From: Halobacillus salinarum
GTDB lineage: Bacteria; Bacillota; Bacilli; Bacillales; Halobacillaceae
Direction: 5' to 3'
Length of the DNA stretch: 64,000 bases
Assembly: GCF_022919095.1 (NCBI RefSeq)
Contig: NZ_CP095073.1
Span: 1,364,001 to 1,428,000, forward strand
The position numbers and the translations under genes were made by a program. The notes beneath the pieces are model-generated. The model had not been told where the DNA came from. It searched no databases and worked only from the letters and a program-made list of their open reading frames with translations. Below, piece by piece: positions 1 through 8,843 of the stretch (position 1 is its first letter; each line of letters begins with the position of its first letter).

Positions 1-1
1 G

Positions 2-82
2 GATGCAGTAAAAAATTGGGGCAGACGGGCCAGAGATAAATTAAGCTCGATCCCGGCGCTTCATGATATAGTCAGCCTGTAG
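2..82 (+). CDS. C-terminal end of an unidentified protein (partial)
   Basis: A frame open from the left edge ends at TAG 80-82. The visible tail is 26 residues, basic in its first half and ending HDIVSL. The start and almost all of the gene lie outside the window, so the family cannot be named. In Bacillus a yutH-type gene often lies near the threonine operon, but nothing in this short tail proves that. A hairpin follows within 4 bases. Confidence 0.5.
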   Translation, partial: DAVKNWGRRARDKLSSIPALHDIVSL

Positions 83-85
83 AAA

Positions 86-119
86 ACACCCAGGCAAGCA
101 ACTTAACCCGCCCGGGTGT
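86..119 (-). terminator. Rho-independent terminator between convergent genes
   Basis: ACACCC-A-GGC pairs with GCC-C-GGGTGT across a 14-base loop. On the minus strand the stem is followed by TTTT, so it best serves the minus-strand gene at 125-502. It could also stop the partial plus-strand gene. Confidence 0.6.
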
Positions 120-124
120 ATGGA

Positions 125-502
125 TTATTTTTCAATGGTAATATTAATTTTGCTTAACCCCAATGCTTTGGCTGCTTTAATCATTTTTGCGGCTTCCTCT
201 TCAGCGTCCTGAATGGAGATATCATTTCTCGAAATGTTTAAAGTAGTGCCTTGAGTCATGTGATCCTCTACTTGATTTTCCTCAGTTCCATTATTAACAG
301 GCAGGAAAGATTGGGGCATTTCCTCTAAAATGCTGTTTTGTGTCCTGTTTACGCGACCACGGATTTTTCGGCCATGATACACTACACTTGCGTAGGGACA
401 CCCTGTCTCTGCAGAGATCTCTCTATAATTTTTGTCGGTTTCTTTGATGAGCCGTTTTACTTCATTTAAGTCATAATCGTACTGCTTGCTTTTCTTCGCC
501 AT
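125..502 (-). CDS. Small HTH-like protein of unknown function
   Basis: 125 residues. The start at 502 is backed by AGGGTGAT, seven bases upstream. Residues 1-55 are rich in Lys and Arg, and the part around NYREISAETGCP has the spacing of a helix-turn-helix, so DNA binding is plausible. The middle (about 56-90) is polar and probably flexible. The end (about 95-125) is an acidic helix plus a short hydrophobic strand (INITIEK). No named family is recognised. It is transcribed alone, divergently from the VanZ-like gene. The sequence shows coding character and a good ribosome binding site, but function is unknown. Confidence 0.6.
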   Translation of the reverse strand: MAKKSKQYDYDLNEVKRLIKETDKNYREISAETGCPYASVVYHGRKIRGRVNRTQNSILEEMPQSFLPVNNGTEENQVEDHMTQGTTLNISRNDISIQDAEEEAAKMIKAAKALGLSKINITIEK

Positions 503-632
503 TTTTATAGATCACCCTTTTTATATTTATCTATTAACATTGTATACAAATTATTTGTAAATGAATAGTGTAAAGTTTATTTAGTTATAATTATTAAATG
601 AAGTGGAGGAAAAATAATAGTAGTAGATTAGG

Positions 633-1130
633 ATGGATATAAAATTGAAAAAAATAACATATTTATTGTTAACGGCAGCTGTTATGGGGTTAATTTTTTT
701 GTTTTCTTCCCAGCCGTATCATCAACAGGATTTACGACCGGCAATAAGGACATTTGTCAATGTTGAAGATTTACAACCACTGCTTGGATCGGTCAAGTTT
801 CACTATCATAATAGTGAGGTAAGTGCAGCATCGCACGGAATCGATGGATTGTTGGACTTTTTAATTCGTAAAACGGCTCATTTTTTCATTTACTTTTTAC
901 TTATGTGTTTGTTAATTGGGACGTTAACCAACGTATTTCCTGAGAAATTTCTGCTTGTATGGTGTGCAGCTTTGCTGTTTACATGTACTTATGCTGCGCT
1001 TGACGAATACCATCAGACGTTTACACCAGACCGCACTCCTTACATAGGGGATGTCCTGCTGGATACGTTTGGGGCACTTACTGCAGGGATGGCCGTAATT
1101 TTGAGTAGACTCAAAAAAACAAAACAATAA
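633..1130 (+). CDS. VanZ-like family membrane protein
   Basis: 165 residues with an N-terminal membrane helix (about 8-25), the FSSQ motif just after it, a second hydrophobic block at RKTAHFFIYFLLM (about 79-91), and a C-terminal part containing DEYHQTFTPDR followed by a helix starting at GDVLLDTFGA. This order is typical of VanZ-like proteins (VanZ in enterococci gives low-level teicoplanin resistance; most relatives are uncharacterised). The ATG has an unusual context: the good GGAGG lies 23 bases upstream at 605-609, and an in-frame stop at 624-626 excludes a longer product, so initiation may be weak. It shares a two-way terminator with the threonine operon. Confidence 0.85.
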   Translation: MDIKLKKITYLLLTAAVMGLIFLFSSQPYHQQDLRPAIRTFVNVEDLQPLLGSVKFHYHNSEVSAASHGIDGLLDFLIRKTAHFFIYFLLMCLLIGTLTNVFPEKFLLVWCAALLFTCTYAALDEYHQTFTPDRTPYIGDVLLDTFGALTAGMAVILSRLKKTKQ

Positions 1131-1153
1131 CCCAGCAAATGTTATTGCTGGGT
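1129..1153. terminator. Bidirectional terminator
   Basis: Perfect 10-bp stem AACCCAGCAA / TTGCTGGGTT with a 5-base loop. It overlaps the stop codon of the VanZ-like gene and the end of thrB on the other strand. Confidence 0.85.
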
Positions 1154-2073
1154 TGTAGATCCGTTAGCCTGCAGGTGGAATTGTTCTGCTTCTACTCCAT
1201 TTTCGTCTGCTGTTAAAGCTTCGACGTTGTATTCTTTTAACTGATTGGATAACCGCTGCAGGATCGATGGATTCATTTCATTAAATAAAGCAATCATCGT
1301 CGGTCCAGCTCCGCTCAAGTATAAACCGAGTGCGCCTTCCTCCATAACTGCTTTTTCAACAGTGTCAAATCCATGAATCAACTGTTTCCGATAAGGCTGG
1401 TGCCAGCGATCCCGAGCCATCATTTTACCCGCGAGCGCCCAGTTTTGGCGGGCGAGAGCGGCGACAAGGACATTTGCCGTAGCACTGGCACGAACCGCTG
1501 TTTTATAATCGATCTCTTTAGGTAGCAGGGCCCGGGCTTTTTCTGTTTCCAACGGATAATCCGGTACGACAGCAACCCATGTAAGTGCACGCAATCCTTC
1601 GTTGAACTGGACAAAGTCCAAATGGCTGTCATCATAAAAAGAAATCATTATCCCGCCGTAAATGGCAGGGGCCACATTATCCGGGTGCCCTTCAATCTCA
1701 CAAGCGATCTTTAATTTATCATAATCGCTGAGCTTCAATCCCAAAATTTGATTGGCCAGCTCAATACCTCCTACTACAGCTGTTGAAGAGCTCCCAAGCC
1801 CCTTGCTACTGGTACTTCATTGGTCAGGGTTACATGATAAGGAGGCAGAGTAGCGACTTCATACAAATTGGCTGTGTACAAGGCTGTTTTATAAACTAAA
1901 TTGGTTGTATCTGAAGGAATGTAAGCTTGATCTTTTTCAGGAATTGTAAATCCCCATTTATTTGCCGGCTGACAGTTCAATATTACACGTTTAGACAACG
2001 CGATACCGATAGAATCAAATCCAGGGCCTAAGTTGGCAGAGGTGGCAGGGATTTTAATCGTAAACCCATTCAT
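1142..2073 (-). pseudogene. thrB: Homoserine kinase, frameshifted
   Basis: Homoserine kinase (GHMP family) phosphorylates homoserine, the substrate of ThrC. The start at 2073 overlaps the thrC stop by four bases (ATGA). Residues 1-94 read normally (PATSANLGPGFDSIG near the start), then the frame breaks at about 1791-1793 inside the glycine/serine-rich ATP-binding loop: the text reads GLG-ALQQL-stop. Restoring one base (GGAAGC for GGAGC on the coding strand) gives GLGSSSTAVVGG and continues into the downstream frame (GLKLSDYDKLKIACEIEGHP) to 1142. The restored protein is about 310 residues, normal for the family. As written no active enzyme can be made. Either the strain has lost the gene or a T was missed where TT precedes CCC on the plus strand. 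Confidence 0.9.
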
Positions 2074-3125
2074 GAGCGTACTCCTGAAATGGCCTCAGCA
2101 AACTGTTCGATATTGTTTTCGATCACGGTCGGCTTTACTGGACTTGTTTCGATAGCGGTTGCAGGGTCTTTTAAACCATTTCCTGTCAGTACATGTACGA
2201 CGGTAGAACCTTTGGGAATTAATCCTGCTTTGACCTTTTTAATGGTACCGGCAAGAGAAGCACAGGATGCAGGTTCAGCAAATACGCCTTCTTTTTCGGC
2301 AAGGTACTGGTATGCAGCGACGATTTCTTCATCAGTGACTTCATCAATGAAACCATTAGATTCTTTCGTTGCCTGCACCGCTTTATCCCAGCTTGCCGGA
2401 TTCCCGATACGGATCGCTGTTGCAAGTGTTTCAGGTTCTTCAATGACTTGATTTCGAACGATAGCGGCTGAGCCGCTGGCTTCAAAACCAAACATCTGTG
2501 GCAGCTTAGTATGGTGCCGGTCATGGTATTCTTTAAACCCGCGCCAATAAGCCGTAATGTTACCGGCGTTTCCAACAGGGATGCACAAGAAATCCGGTGC
2601 TTTGCCAAGACGCTCACAAACTTCAAAAGCTCCCGTTTTCTGCCCTTCAATACGGTAAGGATTAACAGAATTAACAAGGGTGACTGCCTCTTGTTCAGCG
2701 ATTTTCCGAACCATTGTTAACGCCTGGTCAAAGTTGCCTTTAATCGCAAAAATTTCAGCCCCATACATTACGGCTTGAGCAAGCTTGCCCTCTGCAATTT
2801 TACCGTCAGGGATGACGACAATACAACGTAATCCAGCTCGTGCTGCAAAGGCAGCAGCAGAGGCGGAAGTATTACCGGTGGAAGCACAAATGACCGCCTT
2901 TGATCCTTCCTCTATGGCTTTAGCGATCGCTAACACCATCCCGCGGTCTTTAAAGGAACCTGTCGGATTAGCTCCCTCGATTTTTACATACGCATCAATG
3001 CCTAATTCCTCGGAAATCGTTGGAATTGAGAGTAGTGGTGTATTTCCCTCAAGTAAAGTGAGCTTGGGGGTATTCTTTGTTACAGGCATGAATTCTTTAT
3101 AATGCTCAAGTAAACCATTCCACAT
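2070..3125 (-). CDS. thrC: Threonine synthase
   Basis: 351 residues, the normal length of Bacillus ThrC. It converts O-phosphohomoserine to threonine with pyridoxal phosphate. The cofactor lysine lies in [11 protein letters not shown] (about 53-63), the phosphate-binding region is seen in [12 protein letters not shown] (about 81-92), and the tail carries [13 protein letters not shown]. It starts two bases after the hom stop codon and its own stop overlaps the thrB start, so the three genes are translationally coupled. Confidence 0.96.
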   Translation of the reverse strand: MWNGLLEHYKEFMPVTKNTPKLTLLEGNTPLLSIPTISEELGIDAYVKIEGANPTGSFKDRGMVLAIAKAIEEGSKAVICASTGNTSASAAAFAARAGLRCIVVIPDGKIAEGKLAQAVMYGAEIFAIKGNFDQALTMVRKIAEQEAVTLVNSVNPYRIEGQKTGAFEVCERLGKAPDFLCIPVGNAGNITAYWRGFKEYHDRHHTKLPQMFGFEASGSAAIVRNQVIEEPETLATAIRIGNPASWDKAVQATKESNGFIDEVTDEEIVAAYQYLAEKEGVFAEPASCASLAGTIKKVKAGLIPKGSTVVHVLTGNGLKDPATAIETSPVKPTVIENNIEQFAEAISGVRS

Positions 3126-3127
3126 CG

Positions 3128-4420
3128 TTAATCGTCTCCTTCTACTCGGAAAATGCTGTTGATTGTCCGAACCGATTCAAGCTGGTGCAATTGATTGCTT
3201 GCTCTGTTAAAATCTTCTTCACTAACTTGGTGTGTAACCATGATCAATTCACGTTCTGTTTCGATTTCCGTGGCCCTTTGGATAATCTGATCAAACGATA
3301 TGTCGTATTGGGCAAATATTTTTGTGATTTCCATCAACATACCTGGTTCATCCACAACGTGGAGCCGAATATATTTTTTTGCCAGCTGCTCCTTCTTACT
3401 TTTTAAATGTTTAGAGAATTGAGGCTGTACATAAGCTTTTCCTGTAGTTTCAAGACGGATGTTCTTAATTACTGCGATCAAGTCAGAAACGACAGCTGTG
3501 GCTGTAGGAAGTTTTCCGGCACCCGGGCCGTAAAACATCGTTTCTCCAACAGCATCCCCATAAACATAAACAGCGTTGTATTCATCATTTACTGAGGAAA
3601 GTGGATGATGGATTGGAATCAAGCAAGGCTCTACGCTGACTGAAACGCCTGAACGATCACTTTCTGCTATGCCGATCAACTTAATTTGATAGCCAAGCTG
3701 TTTTGCATAATTAATATCTTCAAGTGATAATCCGCGAATACCTTTGACTTCCACATCTTCTAAATTAAATGGCATGGAAAACCCTAAAATAGACAGAATG
3801 GTCATTTTTCTAGCTGCGTCTAATCCATCCACATCAGCGGTTGGGTCTGCTTCCGCGAATCCCAGTTCCTGAGCTTCTTTAAGAACTTCATCAAAGCTCG
3901 TGCCCTCCTGGGACATTTTCGTCATGATGTAGTTGGTCGTCCCATTGACAATCCCCATCATTTTCCTAATCCTATCAGAAGAAAGTCCATCAATAATTGA
4001 ACGGATAATGGGGATGCCTCCCGCGACACTAGCTTCATAATATAAGTCGCATCCGCTTTCCTGACTGGCTGCAAAAAGTTCTGCTCCATGCTCAGCCATT
4101 AGATCCTTATTGGCGGTGACGATATGTTTTCCATGCTCGATGGCCTCGAGTAATATCGTAAGGGTGTGATCGATCCCTCCCATGACCTCTATAATAATGT
4201 CAATCTCTGGATCTCTTGTAATATCATGATAGTTTTCTGTTAATTGTGTTTCTGCTGGAAGGTTTCTAGGTTTGTTTAAATCGTGAACGAGTACGCTTTT
4301 AATGGATACGTCGCATCCTGTTTTATGTTGAATACTTTCCTTATGGTCATTAAGAATTTCTATTACGCCTGAACCCACTGTTCCTAAACCTAATAAACCG
4401 AGGGTAATGGAATTTTTCAT
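3128..4420 (-). CDS. hom: Homoserine dehydrogenase
   Basis: 430 residues from the ATG at 4420, chosen because AAGGAG lies nine bases upstream; the frame is open to 4441 but that start lacks a ribosome binding site. It reduces aspartate semialdehyde to homoserine, the branch point to threonine and methionine. The NAD(P)-binding motif GLGTVGSG is at about residues 9-16, the catalytic domain contains [10 protein letters not shown] and [10 protein letters not shown], and the C-terminal 80 residues form an ACT domain ([18 protein letters not shown]), the usual site of threonine feedback. First gene of the hom-thrC-thrB operon; no aspartokinase is nearby. Confidence 0.97.
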   Translation of the reverse strand: MKNSITLGLLGLGTVGSGVIEILNDHKESIQHKTGCDVSIKSVLVHDLNKPRNLPAETQLTENYHDITRDPEIDIIIEVMGGIDHTLTILLEAIEHGKHIVTANKDLMAEHGAELFAASQESGCDLYYEASVAGGIPIIRSIIDGLSSDRIRKMMGIVNGTTNYIMTKMSQEGTSFDEVLKEAQELGFAEADPTADVDGLDAARKMTILSILGFSMPFNLEDVEVKGIRGLSLEDINYAKQLGYQIKLIGIAESDRSGVSVSVEPCLIPIHHPLSSVNDEYNAVYVYGDAVGETMFYGPGAGKLPTATAVVSDLIAVIKNIRLETTGKAYVQPQFSKHLKSKKEQLAKKYIRLHVVDEPGMLMEITKIFAQYDISFDQIIQRATEIETERELIMVTHQVSEEDFNRASNQLHQLESVRTINSIFRVEGDD

Positions 4421-4751
4421 CGTTTCACACTCCTTGTCCACTTCAAAAGTACATGTTTCTTTATATAAAGGACATTGTAACGAAAATAATTAAAGACTAC
4501 AAGAGAGAATAGAAAGATTAGTCTCGATTTTAGTAATCTTCACACTTTTACGAAACTTTAATAAATAGCGGAGCTATGTTAATAATGTGTAAAAATATAG
4601 CAATTAATCATAGAAAACTTGTAGTATACAGCATAATTAAGCATGACTTCCTAGTCCGAATGAGAATTACTTGTTTTTAACTATCTTGACTAATTTTGTA
4701 AAATAAATTATAAGTAATTATGCCTAGATGAAAATAGAAGGAGGGGAAAGG
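4421..4751. other. AT-rich intergenic region upstream of hom
   Basis: About 330 bases between divergent genes. I see no T-box (no conserved AGGGTGGNACCGCG-like element) and no other known riboswitch. Apart from the promoter at 4685-4713 it holds no feature I can support. Confidence 0.5.
4685..4713 (+). promoter_or_regulatory. Sigma-A type promoter for the gene at 4752
   Basis: TTGACT at 4685-4690 and TATAAG at 4708-4713 with a 17-base spacer. Confidence 0.6.
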
Positions 4752-5006
4752 GTGGAACGGTTCTTTGAGGATCCTATCATTCTTGCAAAAATCATAAAAA
4801 AATATGGAGCACTAATTGCCAGCATTATTCAAGAAATGGGGATTATCGGTAAGAAAGATGATTTTATGATGGAAGGTGCACGCATCGCAGCGAAAGAAAG
4901 TTTCTTATATAATTTGAAGGAATTTATTGTTTCGCGAGACGATTACATTGACTATAAAATCAGAGAACATTTCAGAAGGATCCTGGAAGTGCCGGAAAAA
5001 GAATAG
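4752..5006 (+). CDS. Conserved-looking 84-residue protein of unknown function
   Basis: The GTG at 4752 is chosen over the ATG at 4728 because GGAGGGG lies seven bases before it while the ATG has none. The product begins VERFFEDPIILAKIIKKYG, is mostly amphipathic helix, and ends in a charged tail (FRRILEVPEKE). No signal peptide, no membrane segment, no known motif recognised. It is a single-gene unit between its own promoter and a very strong terminator. Confidence 0.65.
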   Translation: MERFFEDPIILAKIIKKYGALIASIIQEMGIIGKKDDFMMEGARIAAKESFLYNLKEFIVSRDDYIDYKIREHFRRILEVPEKE

Positions 5007-5014
5007 GTTTACAT

Positions 5015-5048
5015 AATAATCCCAGAAGATCGTACTTCTGGGATTATT
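5015..5048 (+). terminator. Rho-independent terminator
   Basis: Perfect 14-bp stem from 5015-5028 to 5035-5048 with loop ATCGTA. Confidence 0.8.
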
Positions 5049-5127
5049 ACAATTAGAAAGATAAGTCTGGACATTTGTGCAATTTTTCACTACCATATCA
5101 TATGAAAAGGATTCCATGGGGGTTAAA

Positions 5128-6120
5128 ATGATGACAACCATTAATGATATAGCCGAAATGGCAAAAGTTTCGAGAACTACTGTGTCCCGAGCGCTGAATG
5201 ATAGTGGTTATGTGAGTGAGGATGTACGTAAACGAATTATGAAAATAGTGGAAGAGACTGGCTACCTTCCCAGCCAATCAGCCAAATCCCTCCGCACAAA
5301 GCGATCAAATGTGGTCGGGGTGATCCTGCCAAGATTGAGCACGGAGACAGCTACAAGAGTAGTAAATGGCATCAATGAGGTACTTGCAAAACAGGGGTTT
5401 CAAATTCTGTTAACCGATACAGAATTGGACAAAAATAAGGAGATTGAATATATCCGCTTGCTTAAGAGCCGCCATGTAGATGGAATTATCCTCCTTGCGA
5501 CGAATGTGAATGATGCGCTTACCCAGGCGATCCAGCAGGCAGATCTGCCTTTCTTATCCATCGGACAGCAGCTGCCCGGTGTAGCTTCGCTGGTCTATGA
5601 TGACTATCACGCTTCAGCAGATTTAGCCAACATGCTGGTCCACCGCGGCCATAAGCGTATCGGTTTTATCGGCGTAAGTGAAGAGGATCCTGCCGTAGGA
5701 CAGCTGCGTCAGCAAGCCTACTTGGATACCCTTAAACAAAACGGTCTTCCCATTCATAAGGAATGGATAGAGAAAGGTGATTTTACGATAGAATCGGGCT
5801 ATGAAGCCATGAAAAAAATTTTGAGAAACAGCAAGGACGTAAAACCAAGTGCGGTTTTTGCCGTCACAGACCGGATGGCCATCGGGGCAATGGAGTATTT
5901 GAAAGAACAGGGGTATTTAATCCCTGAGCATATGGCCGTAGCGGGAATAGGAGCTTCGCTTATGTCGAAATATATTACACCTTCATTAACGACAGTCGAT
6001 TATTCCAATAAAGAAGCTGGAAGAAAAGCTGCTGAACTTCTGCTGGCCAAGCTCAATCATGAAGAAATTGAAGACAAAATTGAACTTTCCTATAGACTGA
6101 TTCAAAGAGATAGTGTATAG
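5128..6120 (+). CDS. LacI/GalR-family transcriptional regulator
   Basis: 330 residues from ATG 5128, which puts the helix-turn-helix TINDIAEMAKVSRTTVSRAL at residues 3-22, its normal place in the family; GGGGG lies about six bases upstream. Residues 60-330 form the periplasmic-binding-like effector domain (VGVILPRLSTETATRVVNGI, then GHKRIGFIG and the tail TPSLTTVDYSNKEAGRKAA). The adjacent PTS and manA genes suggest a sugar or sugar-phosphate effector. Two 14-bp near-palindromes of LacI type between this gene and the PTS gene are its likely targets. It lacks any kinase or PRD domain. The exact sugar cannot be deduced. Confidence 0.92.
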   Translation: MMTTINDIAEMAKVSRTTVSRALNDSGYVSEDVRKRIMKIVEETGYLPSQSAKSLRTKRSNVVGVILPRLSTETATRVVNGINEVLAKQGFQILLTDTELDKNKEIEYIRLLKSRHVDGIILLATNVNDALTQAIQQADLPFLSIGQQLPGVASLVYDDYHASADLANMLVHRGHKRIGFIGVSEEDPAVGQLRQQAYLDTLKQNGLPIHKEWIEKGDFTIESGYEAMKKILRNSKDVKPSAVFAVTDRMAIGAMEYLKEQGYLIPEHMAVAGIGASLMSKYITPSLTTVDYSNKEAGRKAAELLLAKLNHEEIEDKIELSYRLIQRDSV

Positions 6121-6141
6121 TTCAAAATGAAAACGTAATCA

Positions 6142-6155
6142 TGTAATCGATCACA
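6142..6155. promoter_or_regulatory. LacI-type or cre-like operator 1
   Basis: TGTAATCGATCACA, one mismatch from a perfect palindrome centred on CG. It also satisfies the CcpA cre consensus TGWAANCGNTNWCA. Confidence 0.65.
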
Positions 6156-6173
6156 CATCGTTATTATTCATAA

Positions 6174-6213
6174 TTGGCAATTGAAATGAATTAGAAATTT
6201 ATTCGATTGCCAA
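6174..6213. repeat. Inverted repeat in the PTS gene leader
   Basis: TTGGCAAT (6174-6181) and ATTGCCAA (6206-6213) form an 8-bp inverted repeat with a 24-base centre, lying between the two operators. It may be part of the control region; a T-rich stretch follows 14 bases later. Confidence 0.4.
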
Positions 6214-6243
6214 AACCTGCTCTTATTATTTTTTTAGGTAGTA

Positions 6244-6257
6244 TGTAATCGATTACA
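6244..6257. promoter_or_regulatory. LacI-type or cre-like operator 2
   Basis: TGTAATCGATTACA, a perfect 14-bp palindrome only 24 bases before the PTS start codon and 102 bases from operator 1. It fits both a LacI-family site and the cre consensus. Confidence 0.7.
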
Positions 6258-6280
6258 CAAATATGGAAAGGAGAATGAAC

Positions 6281-7690
6281 ATGGCTGATAATGCTCAAAT
6301 TGCAAAACAGGTCATTGAAGCAGCTGGCGGAGAAGGCAACGTTCGTTCCGTTGCTCACTGTGCCACCAGACTGAGAATTATGCTTCATGATAAGGAAAAG
6401 GCAGACATATCCTCTTTGGAACACATTGAGAAAGTGAAAGGTGCTTTTTACAATTCCGGACAGCTGCAAGTGATCTTTGGCACAGGAACAGTCAATCGAA
6501 TGTATGAGGAAGTCATGAAACTTGATATTGAAGGCACATCTAAAGCGGAAATGAAAGAAGAAGCCAAAAATCAGGGCAACACCTTCCAACGATGGATCCG
6601 CACGTTTGGAGATGTATTTGTTCCTATCATCCCAGCTCTTGTAGCAACTGGGTTGTTCATGGGGCTCCGTGGGTTGGTTACTCAGCCATTGCTGTTAAGC
6701 TGGTTTGGCTTAACTCCGGATAGTCTGCCGGAGAATTTTATTTTGTACACGCAGGTGTTAACTGACACGGCCTTTATTTTCCTGCCGGCTTTAGTCGCGT
6801 GGTCAACCTTCCGGGTATTTGGGGGAAGCCCCATTCTCGGTATTGTATTAGGGTTAATGCTCGTATCACCAGCACTCCCTAACGCGTGGGATATCGGCGG
6901 TGGCGATGTAGAGCCTATTAAGTTCTTCGGCTTTATTCCGGTGCTCGGCTATCAAGGATCTGTGCTGCCGGCATTTATTACGGGGATCGTTGGTGCAAAG
7001 CTCGAGAAAAATCTTAGGAAACGTGTCCCGGAATATTTAGATCTGATCCTTACACCATTTCTTGTGTTGTTAATTATGATTACTTTAGCTTTGTTCATTA
7101 TTGGACCTGTGTTTCACATTGTCGAGAACGGCATTTTTGCTGGAACCAAAGCGATTCTGGACTTACCTTTAGGTTTGAGTGGATTAATAATTGGATTCGC
7201 ACACCAGATTATCGTTATTACAGGAGTGCATCACATCTTTAACTTATTAGAAATTCAGCTGCTTGATCGCGTCGGTACTAACGCTTTTAATCCGATCATA
7301 ACAGCATCGATTGCCGCTCAAGGCGGAGCTGCTTTAGCCGTTGGGCTGAAAACGAAGTCAAAGCAATTAAAAGCTTTAGCTCTTCCGTCTTCCCTGTCAG
7401 CCTTTTTAGGAATTACAGAGCCTGCGATCTTTGGGGTGAACCTTCGTTATATGAAGCCGTTTATTATGGGATTGATTGGTGGGGCTGCCGGAGGATTCTT
7501 TGCTTCACTAAGTGGAATTGAAGCTACAGGGATGGCTATTACAGTAATTCCAGGAACATTACTCTATATCGGGGACCTCTATCAAGTGATCTTTTATATT
7601 TTAACGAACCTTATTGCTATAGGACTTGCGTTTGGTTTGACGTGGGCCTTTGGCTTCAATGATGATATGCTTAACAAAAACAAAGGGTAA
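6281..7690 (+). CDS. PTS sugar transporter IIBC (sucrose/glucoside family)
   Basis: 469 residues from ATG 6281 (GGAAAGGAG seven bases upstream). It imports a sugar with concomitant phosphorylation. Residues 1-85 are the EIIB domain with the phospho-cysteine in HCATRLR (Cys27). Residues 105-460 are a ten-segment IIC domain containing GFAHQIIVITGVHHIFN and GITEPAIFGVN, as in sucrose- and beta-glucoside-type permeases. There is no EIIA domain, so a separate glucose-type EIIA must donate phosphate. No sugar-phosphate hydrolase is adjacent; instead manA follows after a weak hairpin, which leaves a mannose- or fructose-containing substrate possible. Confidence 0.9.
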   Translation: MADNAQIAKQVIEAAGGEGNVRSVAHCATRLRIMLHDKEKADISSLEHIEKVKGAFYNSGQLQVIFGTGTVNRMYEEVMKLDIEGTSKAEMKEEAKNQGNTFQRWIRTFGDVFVPIIPALVATGLFMGLRGLVTQPLLLSWFGLTPDSLPENFILYTQVLTDTAFIFLPALVAWSTFRVFGGSPILGIVLGLMLVSPALPNAWDIGGGDVEPIKFFGFIPVLGYQGSVLPAFITGIVGAKLEKNLRKRVPEYLDLILTPFLVLLIMITLALFIIGPVFHIVENGIFAGTKAILDLPLGLSGLIIGFAHQIIVITGVHHIFNLLEIQLLDRVGTNAFNPIITASIAAQGGAALAVGLKTKSKQLKALALPSSLSAFLGITEPAIFGVNLRYMKPFIMGLIGGAAGGFFASLSGIEATGMAITVIPGTLLYIGDLYQVIFYILTNLIAIGLAFGLTWAFGFNDDMLNKNKG

Positions 7691-7700
7691 ATTAGTGCTG

Positions 7701-7735
7701 TAAAGCCGGATCTAGTTATTAGAGATCTGGCTTTA
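7701..7735 (+). terminator. Probable terminator after the PTS gene
   Basis: 13-base stem from 7701-7713 to 7723-7735 with one G-T wobble. The T-run after it is poor, so readthrough into manA is possible. Confidence 0.5.
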
Positions 7736-7804
7736 TTCATGAAACACAGGGATGCTACTTTATGATACAATACCTTTGACATCAATCGGGAACGAGGTGC
7801 ACGA

Positions 7805-8761
7805 ATGTATAACGAACCTATATTTTTACAACCGGAATTTAAAGAACGTCTTTGGGGAGGCACGAAGCTGAAGGAAATCTTTCAATACTCCATACCTTCT
7901 GATCAAACAGGTGAAGCATGGTGTATTTCCGGACATGCCAACGGCCCCAGCCGGATCATCAACGGACCTTTAGAAGGGAAAACCCTTGCCGACGCTTGGC
8001 AGGAGCACCGGGAACTGTTTGCGAATGAGGAAGGAGAAGAGTTTCCGCTTCTTGTAAAGATTTTAGATTCTAAGAAGGATCTATCGGTTCAGGTTCATCC
8101 AAATGACGAGTATGCCAGGGAAGTCGAAGGAGAGAATTACGGGAAAACAGAATGCTGGTACGTTATTGATTGCGAAGAAAATGCAGAAATAATTTTCGGA
8201 CATCATGCGAAAGATAAACAACAGCTGACTACCATGGTAAACGAAGGGCACTGGAATCAGCTTCTCCGCCGTGTAAAAGTTAAACCCGGAGACTTTTTTT
8301 ACGTGCCGAGCGGCACCATTCATGCGATTGGCGAAGGAATACAAATCCTTGAAACCCAGCAGAGTTCTGATATTACATACCGTGTCTATGACTATGATCG
8401 TACGGACAATGATGGAAGGAATAGAGAGCTTCATCTTGAGCAATCTTTGGAAGTCACAGCTGTCCCGCATCAGGATCCTGAATTAAATCACCCGCATTCG
8501 ATTGAAGCAGGGCTGAAGAAGGAAACATTAGTGGAAGAAAAGTATTTTTCCGTATATCACTTAGATCTTGACGGTAAAAGCCAGGCGTTAGCTCCTTCTC
8601 CTTATTTGCTGTTCAGCGTTCTTGAAGGTGAAGGCAGAGTCATCATCGATGAACAATCTTTTCCCTTTCACAAAGGAGATCATTTTATTATTCCAGCTAC
8701 AATAAGCCAATTTATTTTAAAAGGGAAAGCATCTCTTATCACTTCCCGCTCAAATAATTAG
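7805..8761 (+). CDS. manA: Mannose-6-phosphate isomerase, class I
   Basis: 318 residues, the usual size of the short Bacillus form. It interconverts mannose 6-phosphate and fructose 6-phosphate, feeding either catabolism or GDP-mannose synthesis. Zinc-binding elements are visible: QVHPNDEYA (about 96-104) and GTIHAIGEG (about 170-178). The C-terminal half is a second cupin. GAGGTG lies five bases before the ATG. A TGATACAAT extended -10 at 7763-7771 suggests its own promoter besides the PTS transcript. Confidence 0.93.
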   Translation: MYNEPIFLQPEFKERLWGGTKLKEIFQYSIPSDQTGEAWCISGHANGPSRIINGPLEGKTLADAWQEHRELFANEEGEEFPLLVKILDSKKDLSVQVHPNDEYAREVEGENYGKTECWYVIDCEENAEIIFGHHAKDKQQLTTMVNEGHWNQLLRRVKVKPGDFFYVPSGTIHAIGEGIQILETQQSSDITYRVYDYDRTDNDGRNRELHLEQSLEVTAVPHQDPELNHPHSIEAGLKKETLVEEKYFSVYHLDLDGKSQALAPSPYLLFSVLEGEGRVIIDEQSFPFHKGDHFIIPATISQFILKGKASLITSRSNN

Positions 8762-8773
8762 GTTTAATCAAAG

Positions 8774-8795
8774 GTCTCCGCTTAGAAACGGAGAC
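8774..8795 (+). terminator. Rho-independent terminator after manA
   Basis: GTCTCCG / CGGAGAC 7-bp stem, 8-base loop, followed by TTCTTTTTTT. Confidence 0.85.
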
Positions 8796-8843
8796 TTCTT
8801 TTTTTATGCCAATATCATCCAATAATAACAAAACGAGGTATTT

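Noticed and set aside
4421-4684. Possible T-box or threonine attenuator upstream of hom
   Set aside because: No T-box core sequence, no leader peptide rich in Thr codons and no terminator hairpin before the start codon.
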